From positions 5,509,050 through 5,573,049 of the forward strand of contig NC_020166.2 of assembly GCF_000224145.3 (NCBI RefSeq): a DNA stretch of 64,000 nt, read 5' to 3'. Position numbers and translations under genes: made by a program. The notes below the pieces were generated by a model. The model had not been told where the DNA came from. It saw nothing but the letters and a program-made list of their open reading frames with translations, and did no database searches. Source of the stretch: Ciona intestinalis. Its lineage: Eukaryota; Chordata; Ascidiacea; Phlebobranchia; Cionidae. How positions within the stretch are numbered: the stretch's first letter is position 1; each line of letters opens with the position of its first letter. Shown one piece after another: positions 35,324 through 45,531 of the stretch.

Positions 35324-35822
35324 TATTTTCGTGTTCAATTTTTATGCAGTTGCCTTGAAAATGCACAATCAAGTTTCATGTTTACTTAATGCAATAGAAT
35401 ATGATGATCATTTTGTTATGCAGTTTGCATTTGTACCTTTATGATTTGAATATGGTTTTAAAATTCCAGGTTTTGTAAAGTATGTATGCGTCAATACATA
35501 GCTTTACAAACTACACTTTCCCAGTTAACATTCGTTAAAAAATCTACACATTCTATATTCAAATGTTGAATGTATTTATATAAATGTGCCATCATACAAC
35601 TTTCCAATCTTAAAATGGATAACAACTCAGACATTTTGTATTAGCTTGCCAAAAGTTTCTTACCATTCGTTGGCCTTACTTTTGTATTGTATCATAAAAC
35701 CAATATGGTTATTTGTGGTAGTTCCCTCAGTTATTGATATCCTGTTACAGTTATGTCAGGTTTCTACCTAGTTAGGTAATGCAATTCTGTTAATAAACTG
35801 TCCAAGCAAGCAAGAGAAAGCT
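35323..35822. other. Short intergenic region (nucleoporin 3' UTR and next 5' end)
   Basis: About 500 bp between two same-strand genes. A pyrimidine-rich run ending GGTTTCTACCTAG near 35770 is a possible splice or trans-splice acceptor for the downstream gene. An AATAAA-like AATAAACT is near 35793. Confidence 0.35.
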
Positions 35823-37638
35823 ATGGAAGACATTAAAATATTGGATGGGGGGCTGTGCACCGATCTTTTTATCAATGGTGGTTTTGTACGAGCTGAAGTA
35901 AATGTACGTTGTTCATTTTATCACATAGTGTTTAATATCATTTTTAATTTGAGCTTTTTCAACAAATTAAAACAATAGTTTTACATAATCAGAAAGATCC
36001 GCTTTGGTCGGCCCGTGTTCTTTATGAGAAACCAGAGGAAATTATGAAGGCTCATTTGAGGTGAGAATTTTCTCACTTTAAGGACTTTGGGTTATTTATT
36101 AAAACACTTTTTTAAAGATTTATCAAAGCGGGCAGTGATGTGGTGAGCACGTGTAGCTACCAAGCCAGTGTACAAGGTTACATGGAACATGCCCAAGTTA
36201 CCAAAGAGGTATTTAATGTAATAATGATTGTATTAGAATTAGTCTTTTTTAGCCATTCAGCTTATATTCAACAGATATTCAAAGAAGTTGTTTAATAAAT
36301 CTTAAAATTTTAGAAAGCAGAAAAGATCATTGGTTCAAGTGTTGATGTTGCAAAGCAAGCTGTGCAAGAAAGTGGACGCCGAGTGTTGGTTGCTGGATCC
36401 ATAAGCCCATATGGTGCTATCCTGCATGATATGTCAGAATATACTGGATCATATATTGATACCACATCAGAACAGGTGGCAATTTAATATCACAATAAAA
36501 TATATTGCTTCAGTAGCTATTAATTTCAAAACTAACTGATAGACTCATTCTAATTAAACATGAAGACTTTCTGTATGTTTTAATGGTGTGGGTTTTTATG
36601 TGTTTTCATGAGGTCTTGTATGGTTTATAACTTTTTACATTTGTTTATATTTCTGCAGCAACTTTCTGATTTTCACAAAACAAATATTCGAATCCTTGCA
36701 TCAAAAGGAGTTGATTTGTTTGCGTTTGAAACTCTTCCTTCCCTGAAAGAAGCTTTGGTTCTTGCTGAAATTCTGAGAGAGTATCCTACTTTAAAAGCAT
36801 GGGTGTCATTTTCAAACAAGGTTATTTCTGAATTTTAATTTTCTTGAATTAAACTTACTTTTAGCATGTTTTTCTTTGCCTAATCTGTTACATATGCACA
36901 TTTAACCTTGAAATTTGATAATTAATAACGAAAATTGGTCACACGCCGCATGTTAAAAACTTTGTTTTAAGATGTGAACCTATTCAATGTAAGTGCAGGC
37001 TATAAAATGAGCAATTCAATGTTCTATATTGTCTTTTATGTGGCATAGTTTAATGTTGTGCACTATTTTAAAGGAAGTTGTTAAGTTGTTAGTCGTTTAA
37101 CCGAAAAATTCTATAGACCCATTGAAGTATATTTCTAATAGAACGGCACTCACACATGCTATGGTGAACCTTTTGAAGAAGTATTTAAAGCTCTCGGCAA
37201 TTACCACCAGATCATAGCAATTGGTTTAAATTGTTGCAAGTCTGAAACCATTTCATCTTTCATTCAATTGGCTCATGGGAATTTGGCAAAGCATCAAAGA
37301 CTTATTATTTATCCTAATAATTGTGCTGGAGGCAATGTGAACTCAAGGTACAACTTACATTAAATAGAAATATACCTGAAATTTTAACCATCTCTGCCAC
37401 TAAATATGTTCTTTTAAAATTTATTACATTTTGTTAAAATGTAAATTTACTGTTTATCCTCAGCAAATCATAACCAAAATTATTTTACAGTGAGGCTCCC
37501 TTGGAATGGTTACCCAAAGTTAAAACCTGGTTGGAATCCAATTTGATTGGTTGGATTGGTGGGTGTTGTATGACATCACCGTTTCAGATTGGTCAAATTA
37601 AACAAGCTGTTATGGAATGGCAGTGTGAGAAAAAGTAG
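35823..37638 (+). CDS. Homocysteine S-methyltransferase (MmuM/HMT type)
   Basis: Seven exons join in phase to 305 residues: 35823-35903, 35993-36060, 36118-36208, 36314-36475, 36659-36820, 37142-37347 and 37491-37638. The family N-terminus ILDGGLCTDL is present, then LWSARVL, DVVSTCSYQAS and VAGSISPYGA, DLFAFETLPS. The zinc-binding residues are in place: the cysteine of IAIGLNC and the double cysteine of WIGGCC near the end. Expected reaction: transfer of a methyl group from S-methylmethionine (or a related donor) to homocysteine to give methionine, in the cytosol. Length is normal for MmuM/Mht1-type enzymes and shorter than vertebrate BHMT (about 400). Substrate cannot be told from sequence. 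Confidence 0.93.
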
Positions 37639-37798
37639 CCTGATTGGTTTAAAGGTGGTTTATTTATTAAATGTCTTCAATGGGTGTTAATTTTAGTTGA
37701 TTAAGTATAATTCATGCGTACATGTTACAAACTGCTTAAACGTACTGTGCCTATTATACGGTGAGGTTGTGGCATGCACAACGGCGTTCCTAGGCCGT

Positions 37799-37936
37799 TT
37801 AAAGGTGGCTGTACACAGTATCTCAAATTCGTCCGTTTTGTCCGGATTTCGCTGCCGCATGCGGAACTCGAGAATGGGTTTGCATACGACTTAGCAAGCG
37901 AATTCGCATACCCAATACTGTGTACAGCCACCTTAA
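37799..37936. mobile_element. TTAA-flanked palindromic MITE (piggyBac-like), copy 2
   Basis: Bounded by TTAA. Ends AGGTGGCTGTACACAGTATC and ATACTGTGTACAGCCACCTT are near-perfect inverted repeats. It shares GGGTTTGCATACGACTTAGC with copy 1 at 18428. The imperfect left arm of copy 1 makes this copy the closer one to an intact element. Confidence 0.8.
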
Positions 37937-38455
37937 GCGACAATTTTATCTACCGCAAAAAGTTCAAGCCATTTATGTTTGTCGTTTCTTCGTTATTGTG
38001 CTGCACCAGTGTTTCATCGTGTACTGCGCTCTTACTATATGTTCTTATATGTCGCTGCTTTCGTCTTCCAAAGTCTCTTCACCCACTATCGCTACAGTAA
38101 CTGCTACGCACCGATTCCACATTTTGAAATTCCCCGACGTTGGGCTGCAACGGCTTTAACTCCATTCGATGGTTTGCAGCGCTGACGTCCGCTTTCATCG
38201 CCACGTTAGTTGGTTTAGGCGACGGGTCGGACTGAACAACTATGCACGGTTTGTTTACGGAATAAGCTCTGTTATTGGTTGCTACGACAGAAGGCACAGA
38301 GTTGTTAATTTGGAAAATTTTGTCTCGTTTTTCTTGCTTCATGCACCTTGAAATAAAAGCGAAAAAAAAACTTTGTTTGCGTTGGTATAATATAGGTAAT
38401 TTGTTTTTCGTTGCGTTGATATATTAAGTTTTCCAGTAATCTTGTTTAGAAATTT

Positions 38456-38630
38456 TATAAGATGGGCAGAGATGGGACACCTTTTCAATTTTTTGCTCGT
38501 CTCATTTGGTGGTAAACAAAGAATTAATAAACCGTATCTTCGCAACTTCCGTTGTTCATTGTTTAAAACACGATCAGGATATTTAAAAATTAAGTGGTAA
38601 AGTTGTCCCATTTTACCCCACAGTACTATA
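38456..38630 (+). mobile_element. MITE copy, forward orientation
   Basis: GGCAGAGATGGGACACC at the left, GGTGGTAAACAAAGAATTAA inside, GTTGTCCCATTTTACCCCAC with GTACTATA at the right. Confidence 0.8.
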
Positions 38631-38718
38631 CATGTGGATCCCTATTTTATTTTAATACATATTCTGAAAGTGTAGGCGTTTTAATGATCATGTAGTGTTT
38701 ACTGTTGTTGTAAATTAC

Positions 38719-41219
38719 TCACCGACAAAGCCATTGTACAAGAACGGTCCTGCAAGACTTGAGTTTGATTGCGTACAACCAGGGGTTAATTATCGAGTTA
38801 AGCAATGCTGGAAAGGAGCAGATGTCGAATAGATCGTCTGAGATTCGAACGCTCGGCATACTGGAATCGATGCTGCAACGAAATAAAAGTGCATGGGTGT
38901 TTACTTTATAATATAACACCAATTAATGCACTGTCGAATAACATCTATTTCCGAATGGCAGAAGAATTTACCACTTTCAAAATTTATATAAGGGCCTAGG
39001 TACTTTTAAAGCCGACGAAATTTTGCAGTTAAAACTGTTTTCTTTCATTAACAGTATTCAAACAGCAGTAACAGAGTAACTTCCTATATCATCTTACCAA
39101 AGCAGAATGACAGAGGGCATCCAGCACAGAATGAACACGACGAACACTAGGACCATGAAAACCGCTAGATTCTTCTCTTCACGCTTTGATTTCGCTGACT
39201 TCCGTGTAACCGCCATCCGCCTTTAATGGAAACTTGCTTTTATTGGTCCAATAGAAAGTGCATGGTGCAATATTAGCTGCTAGCAATACGCTGATTAAGC
39301 GATGTTAATAATGGCTTACGCGAAGTGTGACTTTACTTTCCAGAATACGCCAGCGTTGCACAAGACAATGCCTATTGTGACGATAAAGAATATCACCACA
39401 CACGTGATGATATAGTCGTTCGTGATTGGTGGGAAAACGCGTGAGCAGCTTGGGTGGGGACAATTTGGAGAGCCGTCTAATTAAAAGAACACAGTTTAAG
39501 CAAAATCTTTCATTTCTTATGCCAGTTTTGTTTACGGGATAGCAGTTGGTGCGAATATACAACAACGTCATTGCCTTACCAAGTGTTGCAGTTTCACAGA
39601 CGCAATGTTGTACGCAGTTCCACCCAGCAACCGGTGCTATGATAAGTGCAGCCCCTAGTACCCAGTTAAGCACCACCAGAATCACAGCTCTTCGTCTGCT
39701 AATGAACTTTTCGTGCTCTAGTGGCCTGCACATGAGCGAACAAGGAAAATACGGTATAATCATTGCAGGATTTCCGTTCGCTGAAAATGCGTGTGACCAG
39801 AATAGAACTGAGTCTATAAACACCGTGTATGCGCTAGCTACTAGTTAGACGTGTTACCTAATATCACGTTTATTTTGACCTCATTACAACAAATAAACCT
39901 GGTTATATTGAAAATTTTGTAAACCGCGGTAAATGACGCGTGTACGACCACACTTCGTAAAGTATATATTCAAACAGTTTCAAACACTATAGTACTGTGG
40001 GGTAAGATGGGATACTGTTAGCACCCTAATCCTCTTATTTCCTGGTGATGTTTTGAGCAAAAATTAACGCTCGTATAAAGGCGTGAGGCTACGGTTATAC
40101 AATCCTGTAATGTTAGTTGTCTACTATATCAAATGGGACAAGAAAAAAAAAAACTAATAATAATGTCCAATCTTACCACGTGTCAAACTTAGTCATCAAC
40201 ATGTCTAATCTTATATTACCCCATCATACAACGCTACCCAAAGCCGTCTACTAAAAATCGCTTTACAAACTTACCAAGCTACGGATACGAAACGATCAAG
40301 AGCTATTAACTGCAAACTGCCGAGTGATACAAGCAGGGAAGCGATCAAAAATGCTTTGCGAAAAACCCAACTCGGAGCACTTGCTGTAAATTCGAGCGAG
40401 AGCAGATCGTTGAAGAGAAAGGTGTATAGGAAAACAATTCCGCTGTATGGGAAAGTAAATTCAATGTTATGACTGTTAATGCGTGGGAATATAAATCCCA
40501 AGGTGTAGTAGTTATCAAACCATTATCCGAACTTTAAACCACACATTTGAAACAAGTAATTTGTTATCGGCATTCTCATAACATGGAGAGAGTTTTCGTT
40601 AAAAGTTTTACGCGAGGCAACACTGTCTTATCGTTTGAGTTACCGGTAACGTATTACTGCAACTGATTTTGTTATTTTTGTCTAATCCTCGTGGATCTCG
40701 GCTTACCTTAAAAGGTCGCTTGCAGCTAGACTGTTAATGAACACAAAGAGAATAAGTTTGAATCTTCGTCTCTCCATGGTGAGGGCCATCAGGACGAGTG
40801 CGTTTTCCACAATAATGATCAAGGACAAGATAGTACCTTTAAGGAAGAATTTGGGTTATTTAACCTATTAAAGTGATTTCTTGTAATATTCTTGATATAT
40901 AGTACTGTGGGGTAAGATGGAATACCGTTAGCATCTAAAGCCAATGATGTTTCCTAAATGTGCTTTAAACAGTTACCAACGGTTTTTTAAATTCGCGTTT
41001 TAATTTTGTTTAACACCAAATGGGACGAGAAAGAAGAATACAAATATGTCCCACCTTACCCCACTCATTGTATGTATATGTATGCTCACCTACTACATGT
41101 ATCGCATTTCCCTCGCTCTGCTTGCACCCTGTCCCATTTAAGACATGTGAGTCCTCAGTAAAACTACCATTCATCATAATGGTCGATAAGGTTGACAGGG
41201 TCGGTATCCGTGCAGTCAT
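38719..41219 (-). CDS. Class A (rhodopsin-like) G-protein-coupled receptor
   Basis: Seven exons join in phase to 335 residues: 41219-41090, 40836-40707, 40442-40275, 39725-39580, 39476-39320, 39220-39098 and 38872-38719. The N-terminus is short with NGS and NGT glycosylation sites. TM1 has the conserved asparagine (IIIVENALVLM), TM2 LAASDLL, TM3 ends LDRFVSVAWPLE (DRF instead of DRY), TM4 VLNWVLG, TM5 in exon 5, TM6 FILCWMP and TM7 SIINPWLYAIK. The usual TM3 cysteine is absent and extracellular loop 2 is cysteine-rich, a pattern of the lysophospholipid/cannabinoid/melanocortin (MECO) group; ligand unknown. The final TGA overlaps a good donor (CG/GTGAGT), so a further C-terminal exon downstream is possible. 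Exon 4 was set at GCAG/GCC because only this gives the conserved loop-2 sequence. Confidence 0.88.
39988..40181 (-). mobile_element. MITE, GTACTGTGGGGTAAGATGG subfamily
   Basis: Left end TATAGTACTGTGGGGTAAGA followed by TGGGATACTGTTAGCA, a variant of the main terminal repeat. The internal CAAATGGGACAAGAAA block is retained. In intron 3 of the GPCR. Confidence 0.75.
40897..41073 (-). mobile_element. MITE, GTACTGTGGGGTAAGATGG subfamily
   Basis: Left end TATAGTACTGTGGGGTAAGA, TACCGTTAGCATCTAAA inside, right end GTCCCACCTTACCCCACTC. In intron 1 of the GPCR. Same subfamily as 39988-40181. Confidence 0.8.
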
Positions 41220-43500
41220 GGCGTCTTTGTGGGGATTAACGTCCCGGAGTAGCAGAACAACTGTCGATTTTACTTAACAGACACTATACTCTAGTACACA
41301 AAACATGACGGTAACGACAGCTAAAACTACGTTACTACTGTTCGTGACCGTTATCACAACAAAATTTGTTTCGGTTTACTATAGCGGAAGCAGATTTTCG
41401 GAATTTTTTGTTTCTCATTTCCTATACCAAAAGAAAGCGTCTGGGTAATTCCAGATCTTCCTTTAAAACCGATTCTTACTAGTAACAACAGTTTTTGAAT
41501 ATAAACAGAGTTAATCACAGCGATACAATATCCTAAGCTTGTTCGTATACCCTACGAATTTCCCGCAACCTCGGCTATCTGAGTGTGCCAATGCATGCTG
41601 TTTCGAATAATGACTGTATTTTGACTCACAGGCAATGCGTAATCGCTTCGGTAGTTTGAAACACACCCAAAAGCATTTTATCGGGCTCTCGAGATAAACC
41701 TGAAGATATCTAACGTCAGCCCTTAGGGGCCTGGCTTGTTATCTTATAAACTGCCTGTCGCACTTACTTCGAGTGCCTCGATTATCCTCAATTTCGTTAG
41801 GCCACGGCATTGATCGCTGGTTATTCTGAAATTCGTTGTGCGGCCGTGATTCTACATTGTTTGAAGACTGACGATACTCTCAGGTTACGCTAGACGGGCG
41901 TGAACAATGCGAAGTCTAAATATTTATCTGAGAAATAAAACATACTAAAAAAGAGGTGTCATGGCGGTCGGTTGATTGTCTGAACGGCCATGTAGTGTTC
42001 ATGGCCTACTCAAAGTTAGACTTAAACCCACATACATATTTCTGCTTTTAACCCAATACCATTCGTGCTAAAGTATATTCTTGAACGGGAAGTATGTACT
42101 CACATGGTATACACAAAATCGCTGACAGGCAGTACATTTTCAAACTGCTGCTACACAGACTGTTCTCGATTTCTCTCGCAAGTTAGTACTAAGTTACACT
42201 CTCCTAACCCGTAACAAAGCTTGCGGTAAATCATTCTTAAATTTGCGGTTGGCTACATGTCCAGTACGACTACTCGCTCTCCTATACCTGCTTCCTTTTT
42301 CACCTGCCCTCTTTATTAAAACGTACACAAGCCGTCAGCGCACCGAGGCGCGAACTATTTTACACAACTCGTTCACTTCCTGACCTCATGTCAGCAACAT
42401 GGAGAGAAGGTAACGCCACCGCCTGCACGCACAGCACATTGAAACGAACGCCGCATTCAACCTACCCGTGCTATACAGCTCTACCCGTGCTATACAAAGT
42501 AAACGAGCGAACATTGTGCAGTTTGAACTAAACTTCTGTGTATTTTAGTTTTAACTTGGAAAGCCAATATTTGATTTGCGTAATAGCATGATATATAGGA
42601 AAGTCCCTCATCGTTATAGTTCTAAAACATCATAGCTGTTAACTACGAACTGCACATGCTAGTTTCCTCTGAATTACCTGTTTATTTATAAAAACGTATT
42701 TTCATATAAAACGGTTATTCACACTATCTATGGCTAAAGTACAAATTCAGCTATAGATTCTGCTCGCTATTGTTTCAAACTATGGAGTTGTATTACGTTC
42801 GGAATGTCTGAGTACATAAAATGGTATAAAAAAGCGTTGGAACAGTACATATTATCTGGTGCATGAAATTACATAAAGTGCATGAACGTCTAACTACACT
42901 GAGACAGTGTACGGACATCATCATTAAATCAATAATAAACAAGTTTTTGGGACTGGTGGCTAAATATAACCATGGGAACTCTCGTTTTGTTTAGCTATGA
43001 CATCAAAAGTTAGCAACTACTTTTACTTTGTCTACTCCTAGTTGTCTCATAGCACGTGTATTGTTATCATTCTTTCTTAAATATTAGTTGTCTAGACATA
43101 TTTCGTCAAAGCTACACCCAAAAATAAATATAAGGAGTTTTCGCGAGGAGAATACTATTACCAGATTACTACAATTACCACAACAATTAAAACTTACAGA
43201 AACGAGAGTTATAGCGTTTACACATGTGTATAGTGAATGCGCAAAAACGGTATCGTGTGCGAAGTAATACCGTACAAAATCAGCATACGGAAATGGTTAA
43301 TGCGCTATAGTTGATCACACAGCTTTAGTTTAATATGGCTGGTAAAGTTTGGGGGCGTTCAGCAGCATGTAATCCATCCTATCGTAATAGTCCGATTCCC
43401 AGAATGGGTTGATTTGTATTTTCATTGTCCAAGACAACCTGTATAATGTAAAGGCGTTAGCGGAAATTCAAGCTACAGCACAGGAGGCGTGCAAAGATTG
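41220..43500. other. Intergenic DNA, no gene seen
   Basis: Upstream of the GPCR start. It must contain that promoter. No MITE, no supported open frame and no RNA gene recognised. Confidence 0.5.
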
Positions 43501-43501
43501 G

Positions 43502-43703
43502 TATAGTAGGGTGGGGGAAGATGGGACACCCATTCGTACTATTTTCACGTCTCATTTGACAGTAAACAAAAAACATCTAAGAAATTATGAAACCGTATCC
43601 TCGCGACTGCTATATAGACAGTTGTTAATTGTTTAAAACAAGATCAAACTGTTTTGATATAATGTGCTGAATGTGTCCCATCTTCATCCATATAGTACTA
43701 TAT
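43502..43703 (+). mobile_element. MITE copy, forward orientation
   Basis: TATAGTAGGGTGGGGGAAGA at the left, GACAGTAAACAAAAAACATC inside, GTGTCCCATCTTC at a degraded right end. Confidence 0.85.
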
Positions 43704-43860
43704 GTCCCGGATCCAGCCGTACACGGCACTTATTCAATACTGATATAGAACTTATATGGATATCTAATGGTTTAACTTTAAATGATTGTGTAAGAGACAG
43801 TGCTGGACCAACTGTTGCCATTTTCTTTTGTCTTTTAAAAACGTAATTAATGTTTTGCGT

Positions 43861-45097
43861 TCACCTATCATAACCACCAGGAATGTATTTCCAGTATCTT
43901 TCGAATTCATTCAGCGCCCTGCTGATGACTTGATCGTGCAAGCGGTCCCTTGAATGCTCTTTGCTCCCATACATTACTCCTCTTGCTTGAATACTGTCCA
44001 AGAAACTAAAGGATATAAAACACCTGTTATACTGTATTGTGATTGCTTTGTCTACCATTATGCAACAAGCTATACAGAATGTAGTCCGCGATGAATTGAT
44101 ACGTTGTATAAGGCCCAGCAGTGATAAAAACACCAAATGTGTAAAAATATATAGATAATGTTATTTTAGATTAGAAACCTGGTTCGAATTCTATTTTATA
44201 TTATATTAGGGTGGGGAAGATGAGACACATTTCCCTCTATTTTCTCGTCTATAAAGAGCATTCAAAGAATTATAAAACCTTATCTCCACGACTTCCATAG
44301 ACTGCTTTTAATTGCTTAAAACACGATCAGGATATCTAAAAAATGTGTTAAAGGTGTCCCGTCTTCCCCCACCCTACTATATTTGTCTTAATATTTTTGC
44401 GCTTTATGACTAAAATAAAGGGCTTATGTCTTATTCAAGAAACGCATGGAAAATGTGTTTCACTATTTAACAAGTCTGGGAACTTGACTTACCGTTGAAA
44501 ACCTTCCTCGCTGCAGTTTGCTCCTTCTCGATAAGCTGATGCCATTTCAATCAACAGTAAATTCTGGACGTAACCTGTTACTTTTAACCTATGTGATGGT
44601 TCCTATATGAACAGAACTACATATACATGTTAATACAAAGCACTATTTTAATATTAAACGGCAAAGTTATATACATCCTATAATTTTCGATACCATCGTG
44701 CGTAGTTACCTTTTTATGTCATACACAAATTACTCGCTCAGTATGAAACACGAAAACTGTGGCAACACACAATATATTAAAATGCGATTGTATGCCCGCA
44801 ACCAGCCGCCGCATTGTCTGCGTGTCACGTGACCGACCTAACAAGGACCCTCTCCCTCCCACAAGGACCTCGAATCGATTCTATTGTTGTCGGGTCGTCC
44901 TTGAAGATTGGAAAGCCGACACCGACACGACAAAGGCTTACTGGTTGTCGTTGTGTAACTATTTGCCGTCAGTACCTCTTACGTCATCTCGTCTTGTTTA
45001 CAGAGCATCACAAACGACTCGTTTATCCCCTATTTACTTTTGCCTCGATTATAAACGCGAACTTGTCAAGTACCAAGTACTTTTTAGCGAAACACAT
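43861..45097 (-). CDS. Small unknown protein, three exons
   Basis: Exons 45097-45038, 44602-44493 and 44005-43861 join in phase to 104 residues, start MCFAKKYLVLDKFAFIIEAK and end WKYIPGGYDR before TGA. The last two exons are well supported by splice sites (CATATAG/GAA; CAACG/GTAAGT; CCTTTAG/T) and by protein-like sequence (VQNLLLIEMASAYREGANC; RLHDQVISRALNEFERYWKY). The first exon is weaker and the real gene could start further upstream. No domain recognised; predicted helical, no signal peptide. A MITE lies in its last intron. Confidence 0.45.
44202..44382 (+). mobile_element. MITE copy, forward orientation
   Basis: TTAGGGTGGGGAAGATGAGACAC at the left, GCTTAAAACACGATCAGGAT inside, GGTGTCCCGTCTTCCCCCAC with CTACTATA at the right. 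Confidence 0.88.
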
Positions 45098-45531
45098 GAC
45101 GGGCAATCACTATATATGCGTTGATTCTTTCTCGTTTTAAAATCAAAACTTGAATAATTTTATTTCATTAGAATTGTTAAGTAATTATAATTTCTCCGAT
45201 TCTTTTGTTTGTTACCGGTTTGCAAATCTTGCTCGGTGGTGCTGGGTCGCCTTTATAGTGCGCATGCGCAGTAGACACAACCTGTAACGTTTGAAGGGTA
45301 AGGTATTGATCGTAGAAGAATACAGATTACACACTATACAACCATATTTGCGTTGGATGGGCTACACTTGAAATTTTGGTAAACGTTACACATTCTTTCA
45401 GTCGTATTACAATACGCGGTTTAAAAGTATGTCGATATTTCCATAATAATATAATATCCAACTATAGGTTTAATAAGACAATATAATGTCATTAACATTT
45501 CACTCATATATCACATTGATATAAATCATAG

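Larger units (their letters stand above)
37639..38718. other. Intergenic DNA with two MITE types
   Basis: Convergent region between the methyltransferase and the GPCR. It holds the TTAA-type MITE (37799-37936) and a GGGTGGGG-type MITE (38456-38630). Frames between 37697 and 38351 overlap on both strands in GC-richer DNA and run through the palindromic MITE; none is supported. Confidence 0.5.

Noticed and set aside
37697-38351. Cluster of short frames on both strands
   Set aside because: They run through the palindromic TTAA-type MITE and adjacent GC-rich DNA.
44759-45140. Two overlapping plus frames of 121 and 108 codons
   Set aside because: Different frames open over the same GC-richer stretch opposite the possible first exon at 45097-45038; neither looks protein-like.
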